A DNA stretch of 53,915 nt from positions 83,627 to 137,541 of the forward strand of contig NZ_JSYZ01000025.1 of the NCBI RefSeq assembly GCF_001293465.1. The letters are read 5' to 3'. Of the stretch, positions 1-7,917 are shown piece by piece. The stretch's first letter is position 1. Every line of letters starts with the position of its first letter. A program made the translations under genes and the position numbers. The DNA comes from Pseudomonas asplenii. GTDB taxonomy: Bacteria > Pseudomonadota > Gammaproteobacteria > Pseudomonadales > Pseudomonadaceae. The notes under the pieces are model-generated. The model was not told where the DNA came from, searched no databases, and saw nothing but the letters and a program-made list of their open reading frames with translations.

Positions 1-179
1 CGGCTCGGAATGCTCATTGACAACCAGTCAAGTCGGGCGCGACCCCGGGCGTTCCTCGCCGGTTTTCGCCTTGCCTAACCTGCGTTTCAAACAATTTCGT
101 ACACAGCCTAAGCTTCCCCACCGGCTCCCCCAACAACAGCAACAGCGAAGCGCCCACGACAACCCAACAGGAGTGCCCC
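1..179. other. Upstream region of the thiolase operon
   Basis: No convincing gene lies here. The segment precedes the thiolase start and ends with a good ribosome binding site (AGGAG at about 168-172) before the ATG at 180. A TTGACA-like hexamer occurs near 17-22, but I see no matching -10 box, so the promoter is unresolved. The window starts inside an intergenic space or at the very end of an unseen gene. Confidence 0.4.
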
Positions 180-1361
180 ATGTCAAAGCCCGAAGTGTAT
201 ATCGTCAGCGCCGTCCGGACAGCCATCGGCACCTTCGGCGGCGCCCTGAAGGATGTGCCCCTGAGCGATCTGGCCACCACTGCCGTCAAGGCCGCGCTGC
301 AGCGCAGCGATGTGGACCCGGCGCTGGTCGGCCATGTGGTGATGGGCAACGTCATCCCCACCGATACCCTGGATGCCTACCTGTCCCGCGTTGCCGCGAT
401 GAACGCCGGCATTCCCAAGGAAACCCCGGCCTATAACGTCAACCGCCTGTGCGGCTCGGGCCTGCAGTCGATCGTCTCGGCCGCCCAGACCCTGCTGCTC
501 GGCGACGCCGAAGTGGCCATCGGCGCCGGTGCCGAATCCATGAGTCGCGGCCCGTACCTGCTGCCGGCCGCCCGCTGGGGTGCGCGCATGGGCAACGTGC
601 AGGCCATCGACTACATGCTCGGCATCCTCCACGATCCGTTCCACGGCATCCACATGGGCATCACCGCCGAGAACATCGCCGAGCGCAATGGCATCACCCG
701 CCAGATGCAGGACGACCTGGCCCTGGAAGAACAGGTGCGGGCCCGCCGCGCCATCGACGAAGGCCGCTTCGAGGGGCAGATCGCCCCGGTGGAAGTGCGC
801 AGCCGCAAGGGTACCGAGCTGTTCAGCGTCGACGAGCACCCGCGCAGCACCTCGCTGGAACAGTTGGCGCAGATGCGCACCGCCTTCAAGAAGGACGGCA
901 CGGTCACTGCCGGCAACGCCTCGGGCCTCAACGACGGCGCGGCCGCCGTACTGATGGCCAGCGCCTCGGCGGTGCAGGCCAACGGTCTCAAGCCCCTGGC
1001 CCGACTGGTGGCCTACGCCCATGCCGGGGTCGAACCGGAACTGATGGGCCTCGGCCCGATCCCGGCCACCCGCCTGGCACTCAAGCGCGCCGGCCTGAGC
1101 ATCGCCGACCTCGACGTGATCGAGTCCAACGTCGCCTTCGCCGCCCAGGCCTGCGCGGTCAGCCAGGAACTGGGCCTCGACCCGGCGAAGGTCAACCCCA
1201 ACGGCTCGGGCATCTCCCTCGGCCATCCGGTCGGGGCGACCGGTACCATCATCGCCACCAAGCTGATCCACGAGCTGCATCGCACCGGCGGACGCTATGG
1301 CCTGGCCACCATGTGCATCGGCGGTGGACAAGGCATCGCCGTCATCTTCGAACGGGTTTAA
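180..1361 (+). CDS. Acetyl-CoA C-acyltransferase (thiolase, BktB-like)
   Basis: A thiolase of 393 residues, normal length for the biosynthetic/short-chain class. It should catalyse reversible thiolysis of 3-ketoacyl-CoA to acyl-CoA plus acetyl-CoA in the cytoplasm. The nucleophile Cys91 sits in NRLCGSGLQ, His349 in SGISLGHPVGATG and the second Cys379 in MCIGGGQG. The C-terminal half resembles BktB-type beta-ketothiolases, which accept C4-C5 substrates. The usual NEAFA motif reads NVAFA (Val318 instead of Glu) while the catalytic Asn317 is kept. The ATG follows an AGGAG. The hydroxyacyl-CoA dehydrogenase starts 11 bases downstream, so the two probably form an operon for the last steps of short-chain acyl-CoA oxidation. 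Confidence 0.9.
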   Translation: MSKPEVYIVSAVRTAIGTFGGALKDVPLSDLATTAVKAALQRSDVDPALVGHVVMGNVIPTDTLDAYLSRVAAMNAGIPKETPAYNVNRLCGSGLQSIVSAAQTLLLGDAEVAIGAGAESMSRGPYLLPAARWGARMGNVQAIDYMLGILHDPFHGIHMGITAENIAERNGITRQMQDDLALEEQVRARRAIDEGRFEGQIAPVEVRSRKGTELFSVDEHPRSTSLEQLAQMRTAFKKDGTVTAGNASGLNDGAAAVLMASASAVQANGLKPLARLVAYAHAGVEPELMGLGPIPATRLALKRAGLSIADLDVIESNVAFAAQACAVSQELGLDPAKVNPNGSGISLGHPVGATGTIIATKLIHELHRTGGRYGLATMCIGGGQGIAVIFERV

Positions 1362-1372
1362 GGACGATCTTC

Positions 1373-2227
1373 ATGACTATCCAACGTATCGCCGTGATCG
1401 GCGCCGGCATCATGGGCAACGGCATCGCGCAGGTCTGCGCGGTGGCGGGCCTGCAGGTCAGCCTGATCGATGTGTCCCAGGCTGCCCTGGACAAAGGGCT
1501 GGCGACCCTCAGCGGCAACCTCGACCGCCAGGTGCGCAAGGCCGTGATCAGTGCCGAGGACAAGCAGGCCGCCCTCGGCCGCATCAGCCTGAGTACCGAC
1601 TACGCGGTGCTGGCCGGAGCCGAGCTGGTGATCGAGGCCGCCACGGAAAACCTCGAACTGAAAAAACGCATTCTCAAGCAGGTCGCCGAAGTGGTCGGCG
1701 CCGAGTGCATCATCGCCACCAACACCTCGTCGCTGTCGATCACCGAACTGGCGGCAGCCATCAGCCAGCCGGCACGCTTCATCGGCCTGCACTTCTTCAA
1801 CCCGGTCCCGGTGATGGGTCTGCTGGAAGTCATTCGCGGCCTGCAGACCAGCGACGCCACCCACGCCAGCGCCCTGGCCCTGGCCACGCAGATCGGCAAG
1901 ACCGCCGTGACCGCCCGCAACCGCCCTGGCTTCGTGGTCAACCGCATCCTCTGCCCGATGATCAACGAAGCCATCTTCGTCCTCCAGGAAGACCTGGCCA
2001 GCGCCGAAGACATCGACGCCGGCATGCAACTGGGCTGCAACCAGCCGATCGGCCCGCTGGCCCTGGCCGACCTGATTGGCCTGGATACCCTGCTGGCGAT
2101 CATGGAGAGCCTGCACTCGGGCTTCGACGAACCGAAGTACCGGCCGGCGCAGTTGCTCAGGGAAATGGTGGCGGCCGGTTACCTGGGTCGCAAGAGCGGG
2201 CGTGGCTTCTACACGTACGAAGGCTGA
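1373..2227 (+). CDS. 3-hydroxybutyryl-CoA dehydrogenase
   Basis: A 284-residue NAD-dependent 3-hydroxyacyl-CoA dehydrogenase, the usual length of the monofunctional HBDH/PaaH type. The Rossmann motif GAGIMGNGIAQ lies at residues 10-20. The catalytic pair His140 (HFFNPVPVM) and Glu152 is present, as is the conserved Ser near 119 (NTSSLSI). The C-terminal dimerisation domain (NRPGFVVNRIL onward) is complete. It oxidises 3-hydroxyacyl-CoA to 3-ketoacyl-CoA, the substrate of the thiolase encoded just upstream. The start chosen is the ATG 11 bases after the thiolase stop, preceded by AAGGA. A TetR regulator follows after 6 bases. Confidence 0.9.
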   Translation: MTIQRIAVIGAGIMGNGIAQVCAVAGLQVSLIDVSQAALDKGLATLSGNLDRQVRKAVISAEDKQAALGRISLSTDYAVLAGAELVIEAATENLELKKRILKQVAEVVGAECIIATNTSSLSITELAAAISQPARFIGLHFFNPVPVMGLLEVIRGLQTSDATHASALALATQIGKTAVTARNRPGFVVNRILCPMINEAIFVLQEDLASAEDIDAGMQLGCNQPIGPLALADLIGLDTLLAIMESLHSGFDEPKYRPAQLLREMVAAGYLGRKSGRGFYTYEG

Positions 2228-2233
2228 TTGGCC

Positions 2234-2860
2234 ATGGCCCGGGCAGCTCTTGCCATTGCATCGCAGGCGCCGGAACAGAAACCTTCACGCCATCTGGAAA
2301 CCCGCACCAAAGCCGTGGCGCTGTTTGCCCGGCGCGGGTTCGCCCAGGTTGGCCTGCGGGAACTGGCCGCGCACCTGGGCATCCAGCCGGGCTCGATCTA
2401 CAACCATATCGAGAGCAAGCAGGCGCTGCTGTTCGAGCTGATCGAGAGCCTGCATCTGGACCTGCTCGAAATTGTCGCCGCGCCTTCGGCGCGGGCCTCG
2501 CGCTCGGCAGAAAAGCGCCTGGACGCACTGATAACCGCGCACCTGGACCTGCACCGCGACAAGGCCGATTTCTTCCGCGTCGCGGAGCATGAATTCCACT
2601 GCCTGGACGACTCGCAGCAGGCGGCCGTGCTGGAATTGCGCCGCCGCTACGAAAGCCACCTGGTCAAGTTGCTCACGCCCCTGGGCCTCTCCCCTGACGA
2701 GTCCCTGGCCCGCACCACCGTGCGCACCTTCCTCTGTCTGCTGAACAACCTGCCGGCCTGGACCGACGATGCCGGCCTGGAGCCACAGGGCCATCGACTG
2801 CTGATGCACGGAATTGCCTTGGGCGCAGTGAAAGGCGCCCTGGCCAGTGCCTCTCGGTGA
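2234..2860 (+). CDS. TetR family transcriptional regulator
   Basis: A 208-residue TetR-type repressor. The N-terminal helix-turn-helix runs over about residues 18-65, with the typical RGFAQVGLRELAAHLGI and GSIYNHIESKQALLFE. The all-helical C-terminal half is the presumed acyl-CoA or small-molecule pocket. The ATG at 2234 is preferred over the TTG at 2228. The gene is 6 bases downstream of the hydroxyacyl-CoA dehydrogenase and is probably co-transcribed, so it may autoregulate this small beta-oxidation operon. The ligand cannot be told from sequence. No palindromic operator stands out in the 179 bases upstream of the operon. Confidence 0.85.
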   Translation: MARAALAIASQAPEQKPSRHLETRTKAVALFARRGFAQVGLRELAAHLGIQPGSIYNHIESKQALLFELIESLHLDLLEIVAAPSARASRSAEKRLDALITAHLDLHRDKADFFRVAEHEFHCLDDSQQAAVLELRRRYESHLVKLLTPLGLSPDESLARTTVRTFLCLLNNLPAWTDDAGLEPQGHRLLMHGIALGAVKGALASASR

Positions 2861-2969
2861 AAATCACCTGAATCAACGGGTGACGTGATCGCCGTTGCTG
2901 CTTGATTTCTTCCGGCTGAAAATCAGACGTGCTGCATACCCAGGCCTGCAACTGAGCCCGGCTCCCCCC

Positions 2970-3320
2970 TCAGAGACAGGTCGCGACAGCCGCCAGCCTT
3001 CTGGCACCGATCGGTTTGGTCACGGTGGCGTAGTAGTCGACCACGGTACCCTCGGCCTCGCGGCGGACATCGACGAAGTATTCGGAACCACGGGTGTAGA
3101 CCGTCGAGCCCCCCTTGTAGCCCGGTTGCAGATAGGCTGCGGCGTCGACATCGAAGACCTTTTCGTCCTGCCAGGAGAACTGGATGCACTGGGCGACGAC
3201 ATTGTCGGCCTTGGTCGAGGTGAAACTCTTGGTCGGCCCGGTGCTGCGGGTCTGATTAATGCCGGGGCCCATGCACCCCGCCAATGCCACTGCCGCCACC
3301 GCCCCGATTAACATCCGCAT
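2970..3320 (-). CDS. Small secreted lipoprotein, unknown function
   Basis: A 116-residue protein with a short signal peptide and a clear lipobox (VALAGC, lipidated Cys16), so it is probably anchored to the inner leaflet of the outer membrane. The mature part contains a pair of cysteines (near residue 43 and the penultimate residue) that could form a disulphide, and a YFVDVRREAEG segment that looks like beta strand. The start is the ATG whose upstream AGGGAA acts as ribosome binding site; longer in-frame extensions lack a signal peptide. It is a lone gene, convergent with the TetR gene and divergent from the acyl-CoA pair. I do not recognise a family. Confidence 0.75.
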   Translation of the reverse strand: MRMLIGAVAAVALAGCMGPGINQTRSTGPTKSFTSTKADNVVAQCIQFSWQDEKVFDVDAAAYLQPGYKGGSTVYTRGSEYFVDVRREAEGTVVDYYATVTKPIGARRLAAVATCL

Positions 3321-3545
3321 GACCGTTCCCTGCTCGAAAAAAAGAAGCGACTTTAGCACTGAGTCCACGCAATACGAACCGGATTCGCACAGCCTGCCAG
3401 CCATGCGGACAGCGCGGATCCGGCTTGCAACCCCGGCACCTTGAGCCAGACTGTCCAGAGGCCTGCCCACACAGGCAAAAATGCAGACAAGACCTGCACT
3501 TATCTCGGTTGTACACGGCAAATTTGCACTGATACGATCAACCAT

Positions 3546-3561
3546 CGTTCGCTTGCGAACG
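3546..3561. promoter_or_regulatory. Perfect 7-bp inverted repeat upstream of the HIBCH gene (putative operator)
   Basis: CGTTCGC, two spacer bases, GCGAACG. It lies 35 bases upstream of the ATG at 3596 and within the 275-base divergent region with the lipoprotein gene. Size and position fit a TetR- or MerR-type operator, but the repressor is not identified. Confidence 0.4.
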
Positions 3562-3595
3562 CACCTAAAAAGACAATAAAAGCAGGGAGTTAGTA

Positions 3596-4702
3596 ATGAC
3601 TGCTCGGGTTTCATCCTCCGCTGCGACCGATTTTGACGACACCTCGGCCGATGTCCTGGCGCAGGTGCGCAACCACATCGGTCACCTTACCCTCAACCGC
3701 CCCGCCGGCCTCAATGCCCTGACCCTGGACATGATCCGCCTGCTGCAACGCCAGCTCGATGCCTGGGCCGAAGACCCGCAGATCCACGCCGTGACCCTGC
3801 GCGGCGCCGGCGATCGCGCCTTCTGCGCCGGCGGCGACATCCGTTCGCTGTACGAAAGCTACAAGAGCGGCAGCCGGTTGCACGAAGAGTTCTTCGTCGA
3901 GGAATACGCTCTCGACCTCTGCATTCATCACTACCGCAAACCGGTGCTGGCGCTGATGGACGGTTTTGTCCTCGGCGGCGGCATGGGCCTGGTGCAAGGC
4001 GCCGATCTGCGGGTCGTCACCGAGCGCAGTCGGCTGGGGATGCCGGAAGTCGGCATCGGCTACTTCCCGGATGTCGGTGGCAGCTACTTCCTGCCCCGCA
4101 TTCCCGGCGAGATCGGCCTGTACCTGGGCGTCAGCGGCGAGCAGATTCGCGCCGCCGACGCGCTCTACTGCGGCCTGGCCGACTGGTACCTGGACAGCGA
4201 CAGGCTGGCCCTACTGGACCAGCGCCTCGACCAGCTGGAATGGCACGACACCCCGCTCAAGGACCTGCAGAGCCTGCTGGCCAAGCTGGCCGTACAGACC
4301 CTGCCGGATGCACCGCTGGACAAGCTGCGCCCGGCCATCGACCACTTCTTCGCCCTGCCCGACGTGCCCAGCATCATCGAACAGATGCGTGCAGTGACCG
4401 TCGCCGACAGCCATGAGTGGGCCCGGGACGTCGTCAGCCTGCTGGAAACCCGCTCGCCTCTGGCCATGTCCGTGACCCTGGAGATGTTGCGCCGGGGCCG
4501 TCACCTGAGCCTGGAAGCGTGCTTCGCCATGGAGTTGCACCTGGACCGCCAGTGGTTCGAGCACGGCGACCTGATGGAGGGTGTGCGCGCCCTGTTGATC
4601 GACAAGGACAGAACGCCCCGCTGGAATCCACCCACCTTGCACGCGCTGCAACCCGAGCGGGTCGCACGTTTTTTCCAAGGCCTAGACACAAGCGAAAACT
4701 GA
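3596..4702 (+). CDS. 3-hydroxyisobutyryl-CoA hydrolase (enoyl-CoA hydratase/isomerase family)
   Basis: A 368-residue crotonase-fold protein. The length is that of HIBCH-type hydrolases, about 100 residues longer than plain enoyl-CoA hydratases. The oxyanion-hole loops are AFCAGGDIRSLY (residues 75-86) and LGGGMGL (126-132). The HIBCH signature MPEVGIGYFPDVGGSYFL supplies Glu151 and Asp159. It should hydrolyse 3-hydroxyisobutyryl-CoA to 3-hydroxyisobutyrate in valine breakdown. The start has AGGGAG upstream. The next gene, an acyl-CoA dehydrogenase, begins after 4 bases, which suits the isobutyryl-CoA step of the same pathway. Members of this subfamily sometimes act as enoyl-CoA hydratases, so the substrate is inferred. 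Confidence 0.85.
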   Translation: MTARVSSSAATDFDDTSADVLAQVRNHIGHLTLNRPAGLNALTLDMIRLLQRQLDAWAEDPQIHAVTLRGAGDRAFCAGGDIRSLYESYKSGSRLHEEFFVEEYALDLCIHHYRKPVLALMDGFVLGGGMGLVQGADLRVVTERSRLGMPEVGIGYFPDVGGSYFLPRIPGEIGLYLGVSGEQIRAADALYCGLADWYLDSDRLALLDQRLDQLEWHDTPLKDLQSLLAKLAVQTLPDAPLDKLRPAIDHFFALPDVPSIIEQMRAVTVADSHEWARDVVSLLETRSPLAMSVTLEMLRRGRHLSLEACFAMELHLDRQWFEHGDLMEGVRALLIDKDRTPRWNPPTLHALQPERVARFFQGLDTSEN

Positions 4703-4706
4703 AGCC

Positions 4707-5858
4707 ATGCACGATATCGAACTGAGCGAAGAACAAGTGATGATCCGCGACATGGCCCGGGATTTCGCCCATGGCGAAATCGTGCCCCATGCCCAGGCCT
4801 GGGAAAAGGCCGGCTGGATCGACGACGGCCTGGTCCGCAAGATGGGCGAGCTGGGCCTGCTGGGCATGGTGGTCCCCGAGGAATGGGGCGGCACCTACGT
4901 CGACTACGTCGCCTATGCCCTGGCCGTCGAAGAGATTTCCGCCGGCGATGGTGCCACCGGCGCGCTGATGAGTATTCACAACTCGGTTGGCTGCGGCCCG
5001 ATCCTCAACTACGGTTCCCAGGCGCAGAAGGAAACCTGGCTGCAGAAGCTGGCCACCGGCCAAGCCATCGGCTGTTTCTGCCTGACCGAGCCGCAGGCCG
5101 GCTCCGAGGCGCACAACCTGCGCACCCGTGCCGAACTCAAGGACGGCCAGTGGGTGATCAACGGCGCCAAGCAGTTCGTCAGCAATGGCAAGCGTGCCAA
5201 CCTGGCGATCGTCTTTGCCGTGACCGACCCGGAGTTGGGCAAGAAAGGCCTCTCGGCCTTCCTGGTGCCGACCGATACGCCAGGCTTCATCGTCGACCGG
5301 ACCGAACACAAGATGGGCATCCGCGCCTCCGACACCTGCGCCGTCACCCTCAACCAGTGCACGGTACCCGAGGCCAACCTGCTGGGTGAGCGTGGCAAGG
5401 GCCTGGCGATCGCCCTGTCGAATCTTGAAGGCGGGCGGATCGGTATCGCCGCCCAGGCGCTGGGTATCGCCCGCGCCGCCTTCGAAGCGGCCCTGCGTTA
5501 TGCCCGCGAGCGTGTGCAGTTCGACAAGCCGATCATCGAGCACCAGAGCATCGCCAACCTGCTGGCCGACATGCACACCCGGATCAACGCCACGCGACTG
5601 CTGATCCTCCACGCCGCACGCCTGCGCAGTGCGGGCAAGCCGTGCCTGTCGGAGGCGTCACAGGCCAAGCTGTTCGCCTCGGAAATGGCCGAGAAGGTCT
5701 GCTCCTCGGCGATGCAGATCCATGGTGGGTATGGGTACCTGGAAGATTATCCGGTGGAGCGTTACTACCGGGATGCGCGGATCACGCAGATCTACGAAGG
5801 GTCGAGCGAAATTCAGCGGATGCTGATTGCGCGGGAGCTCAAGCACTACCTGGTATAA
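4707..5858 (+). CDS. Acyl-CoA dehydrogenase (isobutyryl-CoA dehydrogenase-like)
   Basis: A 383-residue FAD flavoprotein of the acyl-CoA dehydrogenase family, full length with N-terminal helical, middle beta and C-terminal helical domains. Signatures are CFCLTEPQAGSEAHNL near 118-133, the middle-domain GIRASDT segment, and the C-terminal IYEGSSEIQRMLIAREL with the likely catalytic Glu in YEGSS. It introduces the 2,3 double bond into a short or branched acyl-CoA and passes electrons to ETF. Pairing with an HIBCH-type hydrolase 4 bases upstream suggests isobutyryl-CoA, the valine intermediate. It is a paralogue of the dehydrogenase at 6781-7908 on the other strand. Confidence 0.87.
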   Translation: MHDIELSEEQVMIRDMARDFAHGEIVPHAQAWEKAGWIDDGLVRKMGELGLLGMVVPEEWGGTYVDYVAYALAVEEISAGDGATGALMSIHNSVGCGPILNYGSQAQKETWLQKLATGQAIGCFCLTEPQAGSEAHNLRTRAELKDGQWVINGAKQFVSNGKRANLAIVFAVTDPELGKKGLSAFLVPTDTPGFIVDRTEHKMGIRASDTCAVTLNQCTVPEANLLGERGKGLAIALSNLEGGRIGIAAQALGIARAAFEAALRYARERVQFDKPIIEHQSIANLLADMHTRINATRLLILHAARLRSAGKPCLSEASQAKLFASEMAEKVCSSAMQIHGGYGYLEDYPVERYYRDARITQIYEGSSEIQRMLIARELKHYLV

Positions 5859-5888
5859 CGCCGGCACCTGTGCCGCAAGCCCAGCCTT

Positions 5889-5960
5889 GTAGGAGCCGGG
5901 CTTGCCCGCGAAGGCGCCCTTGAGGACGCCAGGAGCTTCGCGGGCAAGCCCGGCTCCTAC
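5889..5960. repeat. Palindromic REP-type repeat, between convergent operons
   Basis: Two perfectly complementary 24-base arms (5889-5912 and 5937-5960; core TAGGAGCCGGGCTTGCCCGC) flank a 24-base loop. It lies between the plus-strand acyl-CoA dehydrogenase and the minus-strand enoyl-CoA hydratase, where it could fold as a transcript-end hairpin. The same core recurs at 9927-9995 and 53738-53822. Confidence 0.9.
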
Positions 5961-5991
5961 ACTGTCCGGCCCTCACAAGATTGGGCCAGAC

Positions 5992-6765
5992 TCAACGATC
6001 CTTGAACTGCGCCTCGCGCTTGGCCACGAACGCCGCCATGCCCTCTTTCTGGTCCTCGGTGGCAAACGCCGCATGGAACACCCGACGCTCGAAACGCACC
6101 CCCTCGGACAGGCTGACCTCGAACGCCCGGTTGACGCTCTCCTTGATCATCATGCTGATCGGAATCGACTTGCCGGCGATCACGGCCGCCACCTTCAGTG
6201 CTTCGTCCAGCAACTCATCGACCGGCACGATCCGCGCCACCAGGCCGCAACGCTCGGCCTCCACCGCATCGATGAAACGCCCGGTCAGGCACAGGTCCAT
6301 GGCCTTGGCCTTGCCCACCGCACGGGTCAGACGCTGGGTGCCACCCATGCCCGGCAGCACGCCGAGGTTGATCTCCGGCTGGCCGAACTTGGAGTTGTCG
6401 GCAGCCAGGATGAAGTCGCACATCAGCGCCAGCTCACAGCCGCCGCCCAGGGCAAAACCGGCCACCGCGGCGATGATCGGCTTGCGCCGGTTCGCCACCC
6501 GATCGCTGTCGCTGAACAGGTCGTCGAGGTAGATTTTCGGATAGGTCAGCTCGGCCATTTCCTTGATATCGGCGCCCGCGGCAAAGGCCTTCTTCGACCC
6601 GGTCAGCACGACGCAACCGATCTCCGGGTCGGCCTCCAGGCGGTCCAGCGCCTGGTTCAACTCACTGACGATCTGTGCGTTCAGGGCATTGAGCGCCTGT
6701 GGGCGGTTCAGGGTGATCAGGCCGACGCGGCCCTTGATGTCCAGCAGAATGGTTTCGTAGCTCAT
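5992..6765 (-). CDS. Enoyl-CoA hydratase (short-chain, crotonase type)
   Basis: A 257-residue crotonase with both catalytic glutamates: Glu111 (LGGGCELALMCD) and Glu131 (FGQPEINLGVLPGMGG). The oxyanion-hole segment is AFAAGADIKEM (60-70). It hydrates 2-enoyl-CoA, here most likely tiglyl-CoA to 2-methyl-3-hydroxybutyryl-CoA. It is the last gene of a five-gene minus-strand operon. The ATG has AGGAC upstream and lies 15 bases from the acyl-CoA dehydrogenase stop. In P. putida the same five activities are encoded in the same order at an isoleucine-degradation locus (recalled, not searched). Confidence 0.9.
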   Translation of the reverse strand: MSYETILLDIKGRVGLITLNRPQALNALNAQIVSELNQALDRLEADPEIGCVVLTGSKKAFAAGADIKEMAELTYPKIYLDDLFSDSDRVANRRKPIIAAVAGFALGGGCELALMCDFILAADNSKFGQPEINLGVLPGMGGTQRLTRAVGKAKAMDLCLTGRFIDAVEAERCGLVARIVPVDELLDEALKVAAVIAGKSIPISMMIKESVNRAFEVSLSEGVRFERRVFHAAFATEDQKEGMAAFVAKREAQFKDR

Positions 6766-6780
6766 CGTTAATGTCCTTGC

Positions 6781-7908
6781 TCACAGGTTGCGCGAAATGA
6801 CCATGCGCTGAATGTCGCTGGTACCTTCATAGATCTGGCAGACCCGCACGTCGCGGTAGATCCGCTCCAGCGGGAAGTCGTTCAGATAGCCATAGCCGCC
6901 GAGGGTTTGCAACGCCGAGGAACAGACCTTCTCGGCCATTTCCGAAGCGAACAGCTTGGCCATGGAGGCCTCCACCAGCGCCGGCTTGCCGCTGTCGCGC
7001 AGGGCGGCGGCGTAGTGCACCATCTGCCGCGCCACGGCGATCTGGGTCGCCATGTCCGCCAGGCGGAACGCCACGGCCTGGTGCTCGATCAGCGCCTTGC
7101 CGAAACTCTGCCGCTCACGGGCATAGTCGCGGGCCGCCTCGAACGCCGCCCGGGCCATGCCCACCGATTGCGCGGCAATCCCGACCCGACCGCCCTCCAG
7201 GTTCGCCAGGGCAATACGATAGCCCTCGCCCTCCTCGCCCAGGCGGTTGGCGACGGGGACCTTCACCCCCTCGAAGAGGATCTGGCAGGTATCGGAGGCA
7301 TGCTGGCCGAGCTTGTCCTCGACCCGCGCGACCTTGTAACCCGGCGCATCGGTGGGCACGATGAACGCGCTGATACCGCGCTTGCCGGCACTCGGGTCGG
7401 TCACGGCAAAGACGATCACCACCCCGGCATTCTGCCCGGAGGTGATGAACTGCTTGCAGCCGTTGAGCACGTAGTGGTCGCCCTCCAGCCGGGCGCGGGT
7501 CTTCAGGCCACTGGCGTCGGAGCCGGCCTGGGGTTCGGTCAGGGCGAAGGCACCAAGCATCTGCCCACCGGCCAGGGCCGGCAGGAAACGAGCCTTCTGC
7601 TCGTCGTTGCCGAAGTTGAGGATCGGCACGCAGCCCACCGAGTTGTGCACGCTCATGATGGTCGAACAGGCGCCGTCACCGGCAGCGATCTCTTCCAGGG
7701 CCATGGCGTAGGCCAGGTAACCTGTATCGCAACCGCCCCACTGCTCCGGCACCAGCATGCCGAAGAAGCCCAGTTCGGCCATTTCGCCGATGGCTTCCCG
7801 GGGAAAACGGTGCTCACGGTCCCACTCGGCGGCGAACGGTTTGAGCCGTTCCTGGGCAAAGTCCCGGGCGGCATCGCTGATCTGTTGTTGCTCTTGGTTC
7901 GGTAGCAT
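6781..7908 (-). CDS. Acyl-CoA dehydrogenase (2-methylbutyryl-CoA type)
   Basis: A 375-residue FAD-dependent short/branched-chain acyl-CoA dehydrogenase. It contains AFALTEPQAGSDASGLKT, the HASDTCQILFEGV middle-domain strand and C-terminal QIYEGTSDIQRMVISRNL, with the YEGT Glu as likely base. In this operon the expected reaction is 2-methylbutyryl-CoA to tiglyl-CoA with ETF as acceptor. Strong AAGGAG ribosome binding site. It sits between the thiolase (9-base gap upstream) and the enoyl-CoA hydratase (15-base gap downstream). It shares the overall pattern of the valine-type enzyme at 4707-5858 but is a distinct paralogue. Confidence 0.88.
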   Translation of the reverse strand: MLPNQEQQQISDAARDFAQERLKPFAAEWDREHRFPREAIGEMAELGFFGMLVPEQWGGCDTGYLAYAMALEEIAAGDGACSTIMSVHNSVGCVPILNFGNDEQKARFLPALAGGQMLGAFALTEPQAGSDASGLKTRARLEGDHYVLNGCKQFITSGQNAGVVIVFAVTDPSAGKRGISAFIVPTDAPGYKVARVEDKLGQHASDTCQILFEGVKVPVANRLGEEGEGYRIALANLEGGRVGIAAQSVGMARAAFEAARDYARERQSFGKALIEHQAVAFRLADMATQIAVARQMVHYAAALRDSGKPALVEASMAKLFASEMAEKVCSSALQTLGGYGYLNDFPLERIYRDVRVCQIYEGTSDIQRMVISRNL

Positions 7909-7917
7909 GGGGACTCC

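Noticed and set aside
183..1331. Long minus-strand reading frame opposite the first thiolase
   Set aside because: Typical high-G+C shadow: composition rich in Gly/Ala/Gln/His repeats, no ribosome binding site, and the plus strand carries an intact thiolase.
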